Below are positions 54,614 to 63,632 of a DNA stretch of 64,000 nucleotides, piece after piece; positions within the stretch are counted from its first letter, which is position 1; every line of letters starts with the position of its first letter. The notes below the pieces were generated by a model. That model did no database searches. It saw nothing but the letters and a program-made list of their open reading frames with translations, and was not told the origin of the DNA. The translations under genes were made by a program, and so were the position numbers. Origin of the DNA: DASXHD01 sp038239005 (GTDB lineage: Bacteria; Myxococcota_A; Polyangia; Polyangiales; Polyangiaceae). The stretch spans positions 1-64,000 of the forward strand of contig JBBSFE010000006.1 of assembly GCA_038239005.1 (NCBI GenBank), written 5' to 3'.

Positions 54614-55186
54614 ATGCGGATTTGCGCCGGAATTCATCGTTCACGCCAGCTCACGGCTCCCCGTGGCACGATCACGCGGCCAACGTCGGATCGCGTTCGC
54701 GAGGCTCTTTTTTCGATGCTTCACGTGCGCGGCGTCGTCGTGGGCGCCCGTGTGGTCGATCTCTATGCTGGCACCGGCGCGCTCGGGCTCGAGGCTCTTT
54801 CACGCGGGGCCGCGTTCGCGACGTTCGTCGAATCGGACCGGCGCGCGCTGGAAGCGCTCACGCGCAACATCGATGTGCTTCGCGAGCGGCCACGTTCGCG
54901 CGTCGTCTTTCAACCGGCGCAGCTCGCTGCCACCACTCTCGCAGGCGACGAAGCGTCGCTGGTCTTTTGCGACCCTCCTTATGCCGACGTCGCGTCGGGT
55001 GCGGTCGCCAAGATCCTCCTCGCATTCACTGAACACCAGGGTACGCGCGCGGGCGCGACGCTCGTTCTCGAGCACGCCACGCGTGATGCGCCGGGCCTCG
55101 ATGCTGCGCGCTTTCGCAGCACGGAACAGCGCGCTTATGGCGACACAACGCTGACCTTTTACGATGTGATTGCGCCCGCGCTTTGA
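54614..55186 (+). CDS. rsmD: 16S rRNA m2G966 methyltransferase RsmD
   Basis: 190 residues from ATG 54614 (an ATG at 54593 is in frame, but RsmD proteins begin MRI.AG). The motifs are MRICAGIHRSRQLTAPRG, TRPTSDRVREALFSMLH, VVDLYAGTGALGLEALSRGAAFATFVESDR (SAM site) and VFCDPPYAD ((N/D)PPY catalytic). It methylates G966 of 16S rRNA during small-subunit assembly. It is divergent from the PEGA-like gene. Confidence 0.93.
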   Translation: MRICAGIHRSRQLTAPRGTITRPTSDRVREALFSMLHVRGVVVGARVVDLYAGTGALGLEALSRGAAFATFVESDRRALEALTRNIDVLRERPRSRVVFQPAQLAATTLAGDEASLVFCDPPYADVASGAVAKILLAFTEHQGTRAGATLVLEHATRDAPGLDAARFRSTEQRAYGDTTLTFYDVIAPAL

Positions 55187-55208
55187 CGGTATACTCTCGG
55201 CGCACTTC

Positions 55209-55826
55209 ATGAGCTCCCTTCCGCCCCCGTCGCAATCGGGCGTCCCTCCGCAGGGCAACAACAACGCGATGTACATCGGGCTATTGCTCGTGCTCCTGCT
55301 CGGCGTGGGCGGCATCGTCGCGTGGAAGATGACGAGCAAAGCTCCGGAACCGATCGCCACCACGCCCATTGCGACCGGCTCGTTGTCCGCGAAACCCATC
55401 AACACACTCATCGACGAAGTGCCCTTGCCTCCGCCGATCATCGACGCTGGTCCCTCGATATCGCCGACGTACACGGGCGGCGGCGGTGGTGATGTCTGCT
55501 CGTACAACGCGTGCGGGGGCAACGTCGCGGCCGGCAGCGACACCGAGCGCGGCCTCCAGATGCTCGCGCGCCAGACGCGCCGCAAGTGCTACGACCCCGC
55601 CCTCGGAAACGATCCGTCGCTTCAGGGCCACGTCAAAGTTCACATGAAGATCGCATCGAACGGCCAAATCTGCGCGGCGAGCGTCGCCAGCAACGACATG
55701 TCGAACGCAACCGTTGGCGAGTGCGCTGCGCGCATGCTGCTTTCGTCGGGGCACGTTCCGCCGCCGAAGGGCGGCTGCGTCAACCTCGACTTCCCACTGA
55801 ACTTCGTTCCGATGGGGCAGCACTGA
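55209..55826 (+). CDS. AgmX/PglI-like C-terminal domain membrane protein
   Basis: 205 residues. A short Pro/Gln N-terminus (SSLPPPSQSGVPPQGNNN) leads to one membrane segment (MYIGLLLVLLLGVGGIVAW), a Pro/Ile linker and a Gly-rich Cys segment (GGGGGDVCSYNACGGN). The C-terminal domain reads LARQTRRKCYDPAL, GHVKVHMKIASNGQICAASV and VGECAARMLLSSGHVPPPKGGCVNLDFPLNF. This fits the AgmX/PglI C-terminal family, as at 18365, but here it is membrane-anchored instead of lipidated. TATACT lies 13 bases before the start, giving a very short leader. Confidence 0.75.
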   Translation: MSSLPPPSQSGVPPQGNNNAMYIGLLLVLLLGVGGIVAWKMTSKAPEPIATTPIATGSLSAKPINTLIDEVPLPPPIIDAGPSISPTYTGGGGGDVCSYNACGGNVAAGSDTERGLQMLARQTRRKCYDPALGNDPSLQGHVKVHMKIASNGQICAASVASNDMSNATVGECAARMLLSSGHVPPPKGGCVNLDFPLNFVPMGQH

Positions 55827-55827
55827 G

Positions 55828-56025
55828 ATGCGTTTCGTCATCGTGACCATCGCCACAGCCGTGGTTCTCACCGCGTGCGTCGACGGCAAGACTCCCGATT
55901 GCACGACACCCGACAGCGGTTGCTTTCCCGGCGATGGCGGCAATCCCGCTGACAGCGGTAGCCAAGCGGACGCGAGTGATGCAAGCTTCGATGTGGGCTC
56001 TCCGGTCGATTCATCGGCCGATTGA
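55828..56025 (+). CDS. Very small lipoprotein, unknown
   Basis: 65 residues: signal MRFVIVTIATAVVLTACVDG with a lipobox, then about 48 residues of Asp, Ser, Gly and Cys (CTTPDSGCFPGDGGN, DSGSQADASDASFDVGS). There is no folded domain, so it may be only a lipidated Asp-rich tail. It begins 1 base after the AgmX-like stop and is cotranscribed with it. Confidence 0.6.
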   Translation: MRFVIVTIATAVVLTACVDGKTPDCTTPDSGCFPGDGGNPADSGSQADASDASFDVGSPVDSSAD

Positions 56026-56050
56026 GTCCTTCGCGAAGCTCGAGAACCGC

Positions 56051-57280
56051 GTGCCCGACGACGACGACGACAAGCTCCGGCCACCTACTTCGTTTCGGAC
56101 GACACGTCCGCCGCCGGGCGAACAAGCGCCAACGACTCCGAATCCGAGCACGTTTGTTCCGCGCACGACGCAGCGCATGCAAGTGCCTCCCGGTCTTCGT
56201 CCCCCGGCGTCGCAGCAGCACCCGCCGATGTCGCACCGGGGAAAAGCATCGCTCCGTCGATCGTCGCCGCTGCTCCATCTCACGCCAGTCGACTTCGATC
56301 TCGTCAACGCCGCGCGGCGCATTCTCGAAGGCTCGCTCTCGCTCGTTCCAGGAGAGCTCGTGCTCGTCATCGTCGATCGCGCGCGCGCGGATCTCGTGCC
56401 CCCGCTGATGGAAGTCGCGTCGCTCGCGGGCGCCAAGCTCGAGGTCGCCATCCTCGAGGACCTCGGCATTCGTCCGCTCAGCTCGCTTCCAAAAGCGATC
56501 GAGGATCGCCTGCCCAAAGCGCAAGCCACGGTGTTGCTCGCCGGTTTCGTCGAAGGCGAGCAAGGGATGCGGCTTCAACTGCTCGAGCGCGTGCGCGAGC
56601 TCGGCCTTCGCCACGCACACATGATTGGCGTTACACGCCGCGCGATGCTCGCCGGATTTTCCGTGGATCCTACACGCATCTTGGACGCCACCCGTGCGCT
56701 GCGCATGCGCCTTCGCCCGACGTCGACCTTGCACGCGCGTTCCGCGAACGGCACCGACCTTATAGTGAAGCTGAACCCGACATATCGGTGGGTCGAGCAC
56801 GTCGGCGTCATTCGTCCGGGCCGCTGGGAGAACTTGCCTTCGGGCGAGCTCATGACTGCGCCCGATCACGTGTCGGGTATTTTCGTCTGTGATGCGAGCC
56901 TCGGCGGCCCGTATGGCGCGGCGGCTGGGCTCCTCACGCGAAACCCACTTCGACTCGAGATCGAAGACAGCACGGTCAAGACCTTCCACTGCAACGACTC
57001 GAACGTGATGCGCGGCATCGAAACTTTTTTCGCGAACGATCGCTATTGCTCGCAGGTGGGCACGGTGGTGCTCGGCACCAACGTCGGCCTCCTCGCACCC
57101 ATCGGCGAGCTCGTGTGCGATCAGAATTTGCCAGGCCTCCACATCAGCCTCGGGAGCAGATTCTCCGACGTCACGGGCGCGCCACCCACGACGACCGCAC
57201 AACTCTCGCTCACGACGTCAGGCGGCGACGTCGACCTCGACGGCGCGCCGCTTCTTCGAGCCGGCCGCTATATGGTCTGA
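56051..57280 (+). CDS. M29 aminopeptidase-like protein, metal site degenerate
   Basis: About 409 residues from GTG 56051 (an ATG at 55991 would overlap the small lipoprotein gene). A Pro/Thr-rich disordered N-terminus is followed by AARRILEGSLSLVPGELVLVIVD and a C-terminal domain with GRWENLPSGELMTAPDH, VVLGTNVGL and LHISLGSRF. These recall the M29 (AmpS/PepS) motifs NxPxGEVFTAP, GTN and HxAxGxxY. The GE of SGELMTAP and the His of HISLG remain. The Tyr (Phe here), the HxD pair (QL) and a Glu before the GTN loop are missing, so peptidase activity is unlikely. Confidence 0.65.
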   Translation: MPDDDDDKLRPPTSFRTTRPPPGEQAPTTPNPSTFVPRTTQRMQVPPGLRPPASQQHPPMSHRGKASLRRSSPLLHLTPVDFDLVNAARRILEGSLSLVPGELVLVIVDRARADLVPPLMEVASLAGAKLEVAILEDLGIRPLSSLPKAIEDRLPKAQATVLLAGFVEGEQGMRLQLLERVRELGLRHAHMIGVTRRAMLAGFSVDPTRILDATRALRMRLRPTSTLHARSANGTDLIVKLNPTYRWVEHVGVIRPGRWENLPSGELMTAPDHVSGIFVCDASLGGPYGAAAGLLTRNPLRLEIEDSTVKTFHCNDSNVMRGIETFFANDRYCSQVGTVVLGTNVGLLAPIGELVCDQNLPGLHISLGSRFSDVTGAPPTTTAQLSLTTSGGDVDLDGAPLLRAGRYMV

Positions 57281-57282
57281 GG

Positions 57283-58062
57283 GTGGCACTCGAGCGCGGT
57301 GTGCTTCTCACAATCGCTTACGACGGTGAGAAATTTTCTGGATGGGCCGCGCAAGCTGGCACGCGTACCGTCGAAGGCGTGCTCACGGAGGCCATCGCGA
57401 AGATGGATCCCGACGCAACCATTCCGCGCGGCGCGAGTCGCACCGATGCGGGTGTGCACGCCGAAGGCCAAGTTGCTGCGTTCGATGCGTCGCGCGTCAT
57501 CGAAGCGCGCGGCTGGGTTCTCGGACTCGGCTCCGCCCTCGACGACGACGTTTCCGTGCGCGCCGCGCGGCAGGCCCCCGTCGGTTTCGAACCTCGAGCG
57601 ATGTCGCGCGGCAAGCGCTACCGTTATCGTGTGCTGCTCGATCAAGTTCGTGATCCCCTCGCCGGCCGCGCGTGGCGCGTGGGGTACCCGCTCGACCTCG
57701 AGAAGATGGCGCGCGAGGCCGCACGCACGGAAGGCACACACGACTACCGCGCGTTTCGCTCCGCACGCGACGAACGGCAAAACACGGTGCGCACGCTTCG
57801 CCGCGTTGCGCTCGAGCGAGAAAGCGATCGCTTGCTCGGGATCGTCGTCGAGGGAAGTGCGTTCATGCACAACATGGTTCGCATCATCGCCGGCACCCTC
57901 GTCGACGTCGCACGCGGGCAGCTCGAGGAAGGCGCCGTGACGCGCGCCATTGCCAGCGGCTCGCGCGATGATCTCGGAACCACTGCGCCATCGCATGGTC
58001 TCGTACTCGAGAAGGTCGAGCTCGACGGGCTCGACCCGACGGAGGACCAATGGCCGCGGTAA
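57283..58062 (+). CDS. truA: tRNA pseudouridine(38-40) synthase
   Basis: 259 residues from GTG 57283. TruA motifs: LLTIAYDGEKFSGW, TVEGVLTEAIAK, the catalytic loop GASRTDAGVHAEGQVAAF (Asp55), KRYRYRVL, HDYRAFRSA and FMHNMVRIIAGTLVDVARG. The Gly usual before RTDAGVHA is Ser here, a tolerated variant. It modifies the anticodon stem-loop of tRNAs. It starts 2 bases after the M29-like stop, and the next gene overlaps its end by 13 bases. Confidence 0.94.
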   Translation: MALERGVLLTIAYDGEKFSGWAAQAGTRTVEGVLTEAIAKMDPDATIPRGASRTDAGVHAEGQVAAFDASRVIEARGWVLGLGSALDDDVSVRAARQAPVGFEPRAMSRGKRYRYRVLLDQVRDPLAGRAWRVGYPLDLEKMAREAARTEGTHDYRAFRSARDERQNTVRTLRRVALERESDRLLGIVVEGSAFMHNMVRIIAGTLVDVARGQLEEGAVTRAIASGSRDDLGTTAPSHGLVLEKVELDGLDPTEDQWPR

Positions 58063-59090
58063 GCGCGAGCTCGCGCGTGAACGTGCGCGCGCCGCGGCCC
58101 GGTGACGGCGCGGCGATCTCGGCGCTGTGGCGTGAGCTCTGGGACGTGCACGAAGGTTGGGGCGGCTACCCCGGCGCAAAAGACGAGCTCACCTACGCTC
58201 GCGTGCAATCGCGCATCGAGCACGAAGCACGCGCTCGCCAAGGCAGCGTCACGCTCGGGCGACATTTACATCTCGTCGCCACACTCGACGGGCAAATCAT
58301 CGGGCAGGTCGAAGGCTGGAGCGATCGCTACGGCGTGGACATGTCGACCCCATCGACATGCGAAGTCCGCTCACTCGTGGTTTCGGTGAAGGCGCGTCGT
58401 TGCGGCGCCGGTGCCGCGCTTCTCGATGGGCTCGCGCGCTCGGCTGCAATGTGCGCAGGCGGCCCCGCAGTGCTTGCCGCGGAAGTGCTCGAGCCGAATC
58501 CAGCGCATACGTTCTACGCGCGCTGCGGCTACGTGACAGTCGCCTACAATTTGCGGCGCACCACCGCGAACGCACAACCCGATTTGCGAACGCGCGTCGC
58601 GCATCCACGCGATGCGCTCGCGGTTGCCATTCTCGAAGCAACACTCGCCGAGCGCCGCAAGCGCGCCGGGGATGCGCGCTTCGATCCCCCGCGCGCAGTC
58701 GACGCAGCATGGCTCGGCGCGATCGCATCGCATTTGCAAAACGCGTCGCAGATGCCACTCGACATCGTCGCACTCGATGGCGCAGGTGGTGTTCGCGCGA
58801 GCGCGACGCTCGTCGTCATGACGCTCGACCCGCCGTTTTTGCCCGTTCGCCGCGCCGCCCTCACGCGCATGAGCGTCGACCCCGCCATGGACCCAACGCC
58901 GCTCGTCGCAAGCCTCGTCGATTACGCGTGCGCGATTGCCGCACGATGGGGCGCGCCCACGATCGAAATCACCGATCTCGGCCCCCCGGGCTCGTCTCTT
59001 TACGACGCAGCAACAAAAACAGGGGCTGCGGCATGGTCCCGCATCGTGACGCGCCTTGCAGACCGGCCGCTCCGGCAGCATCATCCATAG
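58050..59090 (+). CDS. Tandem GNAT-fold acetyltransferase
   Basis: 346 residues, twice a GNAT length. The first half has VNVRAPRPGDGAAISALWRELWDVHEGWG, HLVATLDGQIIGQVEGW and the acetyl-CoA loop VRSLVVSVKARRCGAGAALLDGLARSAA (RxxGxG/A), ending AHTFYARCGYVTV. The second half (PRDALAVAILEATLAERRKR, PLDIVALDGAGGVRASATLVVM, LVDYACAIAARWGAPTIEIT and GSSLYDAATKTGAAAW) follows the same order without a clear CoA loop. So one domain is probably active. The substrate is unknown. Its start is translationally coupled to truA. Confidence 0.75.
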   Translation: MAAVSASSRVNVRAPRPGDGAAISALWRELWDVHEGWGGYPGAKDELTYARVQSRIEHEARARQGSVTLGRHLHLVATLDGQIIGQVEGWSDRYGVDMSTPSTCEVRSLVVSVKARRCGAGAALLDGLARSAAMCAGGPAVLAAEVLEPNPAHTFYARCGYVTVAYNLRRTTANAQPDLRTRVAHPRDALAVAILEATLAERRKRAGDARFDPPRAVDAAWLGAIASHLQNASQMPLDIVALDGAGGVRASATLVVMTLDPPFLPVRRAALTRMSVDPAMDPTPLVASLVDYACAIAARWGAPTIEITDLGPPGSSLYDAATKTGAAAWSRIVTRLADRPLRQHHP

Positions 59091-59139
59091 GAATGTGCCG
59101 GGCGTTTGCGCTGTTTCGAGCACGGAGGCTCCTTTTCAG

Positions 59140-60510
59140 ATGAAGCTCACGGTAGTCACCGCGGTCGCGGTGTTGGTTCTTTCACCCACAATCGCCCTTG
59201 CGCAGTTGGCTCAACCGCAAGGCACCACGGCGCAGCTCGAAGCGCGGAAGCTCTCCGATGCGTTCGTCAGCGTCGCCGAACGCGTCAGTCCGAGCGTCGT
59301 ACAAATCGACGTCACGATGCGGCGCGAGCCATCCGAGATGCAACGCATGTTCGGCAGCGAAGAGAGCGCGTCTCCCGTCGCTCGCGGAACTGGCTCGGGC
59401 GTCGTCTTCACGCCCGATGGCGCCATCCTCACGAACAACCACGTCGTCGATGGCGCGCTCTCCATGAACGTTCACCTTCGTGACGGGCGCTTCTTGCCCG
59501 CACGCCTCATCGGTCGCGATCCCGCGGCCGATCTCGCCGTCATCAAAGTCGACGCGCAAGGTCTCGTCGCGGCGCGCTTCGCAGATTCGGATGCAGCGCG
59601 CGTCGGCGAGATGGTCGTCGCGATCGGCTCGCCGTTCGGCCTCGGCTACAGCGTGACCACGGGCGTGCTCAGCGCGAAGGGTCGCGGCAGCCTGGGCGTG
59701 AACGCCATCGAAGATTATCTGCAGACCGACGCAAGCATCAACCCGGGCAACTCGGGCGGGCCGCTCTGCAATCTCGATGGTCAGGTGCTCGGCATCAACA
59801 CGATGATCGTCGGGCGTGGCAGCGGCATCGGGTTCGCGGTTCCGTCGAGCCTCGCGCGCCGCGTCGCTGATCAACTTTTGAAGACCGGCAAAGTCGAGCG
59901 CGCGTGGATCGGCGTCGGCGTACAAGATCTCTCGCCCGATCTCGCTTCGGCGATGCACGTCGATGCGCGCGCAGGTGCGCTCGTGAATTCCGTCGGCCCG
60001 GGAACGCCGGCCGAGCGCGCACACCTCAAGCCGGGCGATCTCATCGCGAGCGTCGGCGGTAAAACCGTGCACGACAGCCACGAGCTCATTCACGAAGTCC
60101 TCGCGCACGACGTCGGCAGCCAAGTCACTCTCGAGGTCGTCCGCGACGGGCACCACTACTCGACGCAAATCGCGCTCGCCGCGCGCCCCGAGCAGAACGT
60201 GCAGCAAACCGCGGCCGTTCAACAGCAACCGCAAGTGCCGCAAGGCGGCCTCGGGCTGACCGTCCGCGACATCACGCCCGAGCAAGCACACTCGGTCGGC
60301 CTCACCCCAAAACCGATCGCAGTCGTCGCGACCGTCACGCCCGGGTCGAGCGCAGATCGCGCCGGCATCAAAGCGAACGACATCATCATCGAAGCCGACG
60401 GCGTCTCCGAGCCCTCCACCGCGCAAGTGCAACAAGTCGCACAAGACGGCGTCGTCGTCATGCGGCTCAAGCGCGAAGACGCCGTGTTTTATACGGCCGT
60501 GCGCAGGTAA
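59140..60510 (+). CDS. HtrA/DegP-type periplasmic serine protease
   Basis: 456 residues. A Sec signal (MKLTVVTAVAVLVLSPTIALAQ) is followed by a trypsin-like domain with His101 (LTNNHVVDG), Asp131 (DPAADLAVIKV) and Ser205 (NPGNSGGPL). PDZ1 spans about 275-375 (RAWIGVGVQDLSPDL, GTPAERAHLKPGDLIASVGG). PDZ2 spans about 395-456 (GLTVRDITPEQA, SSADRAGIKANDIIIEADG). A Gln-rich linker of about 20 residues separates them. HtrA proteases degrade or refold damaged envelope proteins. GGAGG stands 11 bases before the ATG. Confidence 0.93.
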   Translation: MKLTVVTAVAVLVLSPTIALAQLAQPQGTTAQLEARKLSDAFVSVAERVSPSVVQIDVTMRREPSEMQRMFGSEESASPVARGTGSGVVFTPDGAILTNNHVVDGALSMNVHLRDGRFLPARLIGRDPAADLAVIKVDAQGLVAARFADSDAARVGEMVVAIGSPFGLGYSVTTGVLSAKGRGSLGVNAIEDYLQTDASINPGNSGGPLCNLDGQVLGINTMIVGRGSGIGFAVPSSLARRVADQLLKTGKVERAWIGVGVQDLSPDLASAMHVDARAGALVNSVGPGTPAERAHLKPGDLIASVGGKTVHDSHELIHEVLAHDVGSQVTLEVVRDGHHYSTQIALAARPEQNVQQTAAVQQQPQVPQGGLGLTVRDITPEQAHSVGLTPKPIAVVATVTPGSSADRAGIKANDIIIEADGVSEPSTAQVQQVAQDGVVVMRLKREDAVFYTAVRR

Positions 60511-60518
60511 CGCGGCCG

Positions 60519-60548
60519 AAGACAGCCGCCAAGGCGCCAAGGCGCCAG
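60519..60548 (+). repeat. Copy of GCCAAGGCGCC repeat arm
   Basis: A stretch beginning AAGACAGCCGCC and continuing with two AAGGCGCC units matches the right arm of the palindrome at 49982. It starts 9 bases after the HtrA stop. A short inverted GTTCT/AGAAC pair follows it at 60562-60592, but the second full arm is absent. Confidence 0.75.
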
Positions 60549-60598
60549 AAGAGGAGAGGTGGTTCTGCGTCAGCGTCACGCGTGGTAAGAACGGGCGC

Positions 60599-61579
60599 GT
60601 GCGAGTACTCGTTACTGGTGGGAGTGGGTTTTTGGGGAGTTGGGTTTGTGAGCTGCTGGCGAAGCAGAAGGGCACCCAGGTTCGCGCGCTCGTGCGGACC
60701 ACGTCCAAGACCAAACATTTGCGGACACTCGAGGGCGTCGAGCTCGCCGATGGGAGCGTCGAGGACGAGGACGCCGTAGCGGGCGCCGCGAAAGACGTGG
60801 ACGCCATCGTGCATTGCGCGGGGCTCGTCAAAGCGCGCAACGAAGACGAGATGAACCTCGTCAACGTGCAAGGTACACGTAACCTCGTCAGCGCCGCGAA
60901 GAAGCACGGCGTGAAGCGCTTCGTTCACGTGTCGAGCCTCGAAGCGAGCGGGCCCTCACCTGACGGGCGCCCCGTTCCGATCGATCAGACATCGCCGTGC
61001 ACGTCGTATGGGCGGTCGAAGCTCGCCGCCGAAAAGGTCGTGCTCGCCGCGAAGGACGAGCTCCACGTCGTCGTGCTCAGGCCCGGCGCCATTTACGGCC
61101 CGCGTGATCAGGAAATTCTCGAAGCCTTCAAGAGCGTGAGCCGCGGGCTCATGCCGACGATCGCCGGCGGGCGGGCTCTTGGCTCGTTCGTGTGGGGCCC
61201 CGATTGCGCCGCCGCATGCATTCGCGCGCTCGACGCTGATGTGCCGAGCGGGAGCATTTACTTCGTCGACGACGGCGGACCGGCCGTATCGCAGCGCGAG
61301 TTCCTCGAGATGGTCGAGAACGCACTCGGCAAACGCGCGCTCGTTCGCGTGAGCTTGCCAAAAGGTTTGCTCAAGACCGTCGCGTTCGGCGTCGAAGCGT
61401 TCGGCAAAGCATCCGGAAAAGCCGTGATGCTCACGCGCGAAAAAGCCGACATGCTCCTTCGCGATTTCGTGTGCGACTCCTCGGCGACGCAGCGCGATCT
61501 CGGCTGGAAGCCCGAGGTTCCGCTTCGCGAAGGCGTGCGCCGCGCCGTCGAATGGTACCGCGAAAACGGCTGGCTCTGA
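60599..61579 (+). CDS. NAD-dependent epimerase/3-beta-HSD-like dehydrogenase
   Basis: 326 residues from a GTG. The Rossmann start is RVLVTGGSGFLGSWVCELL; then comes AIVHCAGLVKARNEDEMNLVNVQGTRNL. The catalytic SYGRSKLAAEK has Tyr and Lys of YxxxK, and HVSSLEASGP has the Ser. VVVLRPGAIYGPRDQE and a long substrate domain end with LGWKPEVPLREGVRRAVEWY. It belongs to the extended short-chain dehydrogenases acting on nucleotide sugars or sterols; the substrate cannot be told. Confidence 0.9.
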   Translation: MRVLVTGGSGFLGSWVCELLAKQKGTQVRALVRTTSKTKHLRTLEGVELADGSVEDEDAVAGAAKDVDAIVHCAGLVKARNEDEMNLVNVQGTRNLVSAAKKHGVKRFVHVSSLEASGPSPDGRPVPIDQTSPCTSYGRSKLAAEKVVLAAKDELHVVVLRPGAIYGPRDQEILEAFKSVSRGLMPTIAGGRALGSFVWGPDCAAACIRALDADVPSGSIYFVDDGGPAVSQREFLEMVENALGKRALVRVSLPKGLLKTVAFGVEAFGKASGKAVMLTREKADMLLRDFVCDSSATQRDLGWKPEVPLREGVRRAVEWYRENGWL

Positions 61580-61582
61580 CCG

Positions 61583-63013
61583 CTACTCGTGACTGTCGGT
61601 GAGCTGCGCGAGCGTCGTTGGGTCGACGATAATCATCGCGTAGTAATCAATCGTCGGGCTCACGCTGATGACGTCGCACGCGCCGTTCCATTGATAGAGC
61701 ATCGTGGGGGTCGCGATTTTCGCGCCTGTCTGTGCGTAGACGGTTTGATCGACGCAACCGAGCGTCATCCCATAGGACACCGCGGGCGGAGGCGACGTGG
61801 GTGGGCACCCGGTTTGCGATCCCCATTGGAGAACGGGCATGGTGCACTTGTCGTCCGCGAAGGCGGCGGTCACGGAAGTGGCCGAAGGCACGCATCGCAA
61901 GACGCCGTCGGACGCGGTGCGCGGCTTGCATTTCTTGTCGAGCGTGGTGTCGAAGAACTGCTCGACGAACAAACGATCTTGCGATGCTGACGTTTGCCAA
62001 CTCTGAGCGATGCGCCCTTGTCCGACATGGGTCGTGGCAATGGCCGGTAACGTGGTGACGTCGATGGGTGCGTTGATCGGATACCAATTCGCGGGACCGG
62101 ACGCGAGCACGTTGCACGCTGTCGGACTGCCGCTATAGAGCGTGCCGCTCGTTTGCAGTCCGAGCTGCGCGATGCTCGTAAGCGCCGTTCCTTGGCACTT
62201 GACGTTCTCGTAAACGAACGCGCTGCTCGCGACGTCGTCGCTTGCGGGATTGCAGCCACCGTTGAACGGGTTGATGGCAACCTTCGCGCTGCATCCTGGG
62301 TCGCTGTATTCGAACTCGAAAAACGCAACGTGTTGCGGCACGCATCGATCGCCATTCGGTGTGTAGACCGTGCTCGGCATCGTCGCGCACGTTCCCTTGT
62401 GCGACAGATCGTATGGCAGCCTTGGCTGGCGCGAACCATCGTCACCGACGGTGAATTGCATCGAGACGTCCGGGCCGCGCGGATCGCGCTCGAGCGTTCC
62501 TTTCACGAACGCGGTGATGTCGGCCTTGGCGCCGATCGTGAAATAGGTCTCGCCATTCGTGGTGAGGGGCACGCAGCCTGGATTCGAATACACCGTCGTG
62601 AGCGCGCCGAGATTCGTGCCGACGAGATACACATCGGCGGCGCACTCGGTCGTGTAGTCGACGATGTACTTCGCGGGACTCGCGAGGCACGTCGCTCGAG
62701 CGGCAAGCGGCTGCGTGCACGACGCATCCGCATACGAATTCGCGACGTATACATCGCCGGGAAGGCAGCGCGTGGTGCCGTCCGAGGCGCCGACATACGT
62801 GCACTCTGCATCGAACTGCTTGTCGTACCAGCCGTGCCACTGCGTCGCGCCATCCGCGCTCGCGAAAAGCTCCGCGCGCAAACGCGTGCCGCTCGCGTAG
62901 TCAGGGCCGGTGTACGGTCCGGCGTCACCGCCGCCACCGTCTACGCCGCCGTCATTCGTCGTGGCCGAAGGGGAACACGCGCAAAGCGCGGCAAGGAGTG
63001 CGAAGGACCGCAT
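61583..63013 (-). CDS. Secreted lipoprotein with two related halves, unknown
   Basis: 476 residues. The signal MRSFALLAALCACSP has a lipobox, followed by a Gly/Asp linker. The first half contains RLRAELFASADGATQWHGWYDKQFDAECTYVGASDGTTRCLPGD and DASCTQPLAAR. The last third repeats the order as RLFVEQFFDTTLDKKCKPRTASDGVLRCVP and DDKCTMPVL. Both share the Cys pattern and 'ASDGxxRCxP'. Proteins with this repeat are frequent in Polyangia; role unknown. The stop lies 3 bases from the convergent epimerase stop. TAAGCT stands 6 bases before the ATG. Confidence 0.75.
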   Translation of the reverse strand: MRSFALLAALCACSPSATTNDGGVDGGGGDAGPYTGPDYASGTRLRAELFASADGATQWHGWYDKQFDAECTYVGASDGTTRCLPGDVYVANSYADASCTQPLAARATCLASPAKYIVDYTTECAADVYLVGTNLGALTTVYSNPGCVPLTTNGETYFTIGAKADITAFVKGTLERDPRGPDVSMQFTVGDDGSRQPRLPYDLSHKGTCATMPSTVYTPNGDRCVPQHVAFFEFEYSDPGCSAKVAINPFNGGCNPASDDVASSAFVYENVKCQGTALTSIAQLGLQTSGTLYSGSPTACNVLASGPANWYPINAPIDVTTLPAIATTHVGQGRIAQSWQTSASQDRLFVEQFFDTTLDKKCKPRTASDGVLRCVPSATSVTAAFADDKCTMPVLQWGSQTGCPPTSPPPAVSYGMTLGCVDQTVYAQTGAKIATPTMLYQWNGACDVISVSPTIDYYAMIIVDPTTLAQLTDSHE

Positions 63014-63019
63014 CTCGAG

Positions 63020-63025
63020 AGCTTA
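63020..63025 (-). promoter_or_regulatory. TANNNT -10 box (leaderless-type)
   Basis: TAAGCT on the minus strand lies 6 bases before the ATG at 63013. The same hexamer and spacing precede the lipoprotein gene at 26834. Confidence 0.55.
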
Positions 63026-63058
63026 CCGCGACCGTGTAGAACGCCGTCGTGGATGCAA

Positions 63059-63565
63059 TCAAACCCCCAAAAGAACGGCTCCGCCGGCAACGATGGCCAC
63101 GCCGACCCATTGGCGTCGCGTCGCGCGCTCGCCCATCAGCGCGGAAAGGACAATCGTGAACGCAATCGATGTATTGCGCAGCGAGAGCGCCACGCCAGCG
63201 CCAGTGCGACGCGGGCCTACCAAGAAAATGAGGAACGAAGCCGCCGAGAGGACGCCACCGATTCCAAGCAACACGGGTTGCTGAGCGAGCGCGCGAAATG
63301 CACGCGTTCGACGGCCGCGCGGCAAGCTCGCGTGCGCGACGACGACACCAATCGCGATGCTCTCCGAGTAGCGGCGCATCACGAAGTGCGCGACCGAGCG
63401 ACACGACATATCCACCTTCGGCGAGCCCTACAGCGACAGCCCACACGAGCGCTCCGCGCGGCGGCGTGATTCCGCGATCGACGAGCAGCGCCCACGGACG
63501 AGCGCATTCCAGCTCGCGTGGAGCAGCGCAGACAGAATCAGAAGCGCACTACCGGGCACGGTCAC
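63059..63565 (-). pseudogene. EamA-family transporter, frameshifted and deleted
   Basis: Three fragments in different frames together resemble an EamA/DMT exporter. A GTG at 63565 starts SALLILSALLHASWNALVRG (first membrane segment). A shifted frame then gives GALVWAVAVGLAEGGYVVSLGRALRDAPL. A third frame encodes RRYSESIAIGVVVAHASL, LLGIGGVLSAASFLIFLVGP, LSLRNTSIAFTIVLSALMGER and WVGVAIVAGGAVLLGV to the stop at 63059. The intact family has about 280 residues and ten helices; here about 170 residues remain and the centre is missing. No single frame could make a working carrier. The rest of 63014-63632 shows no other gene. Confidence 0.65.
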
Positions 63566-63632
63566 TTCATGGACGACTTCAGGTAGTCCTGCCCGTGAAA
63601 AGTCGTCTCACGAGGTCGCGGTTGACGGAGCC

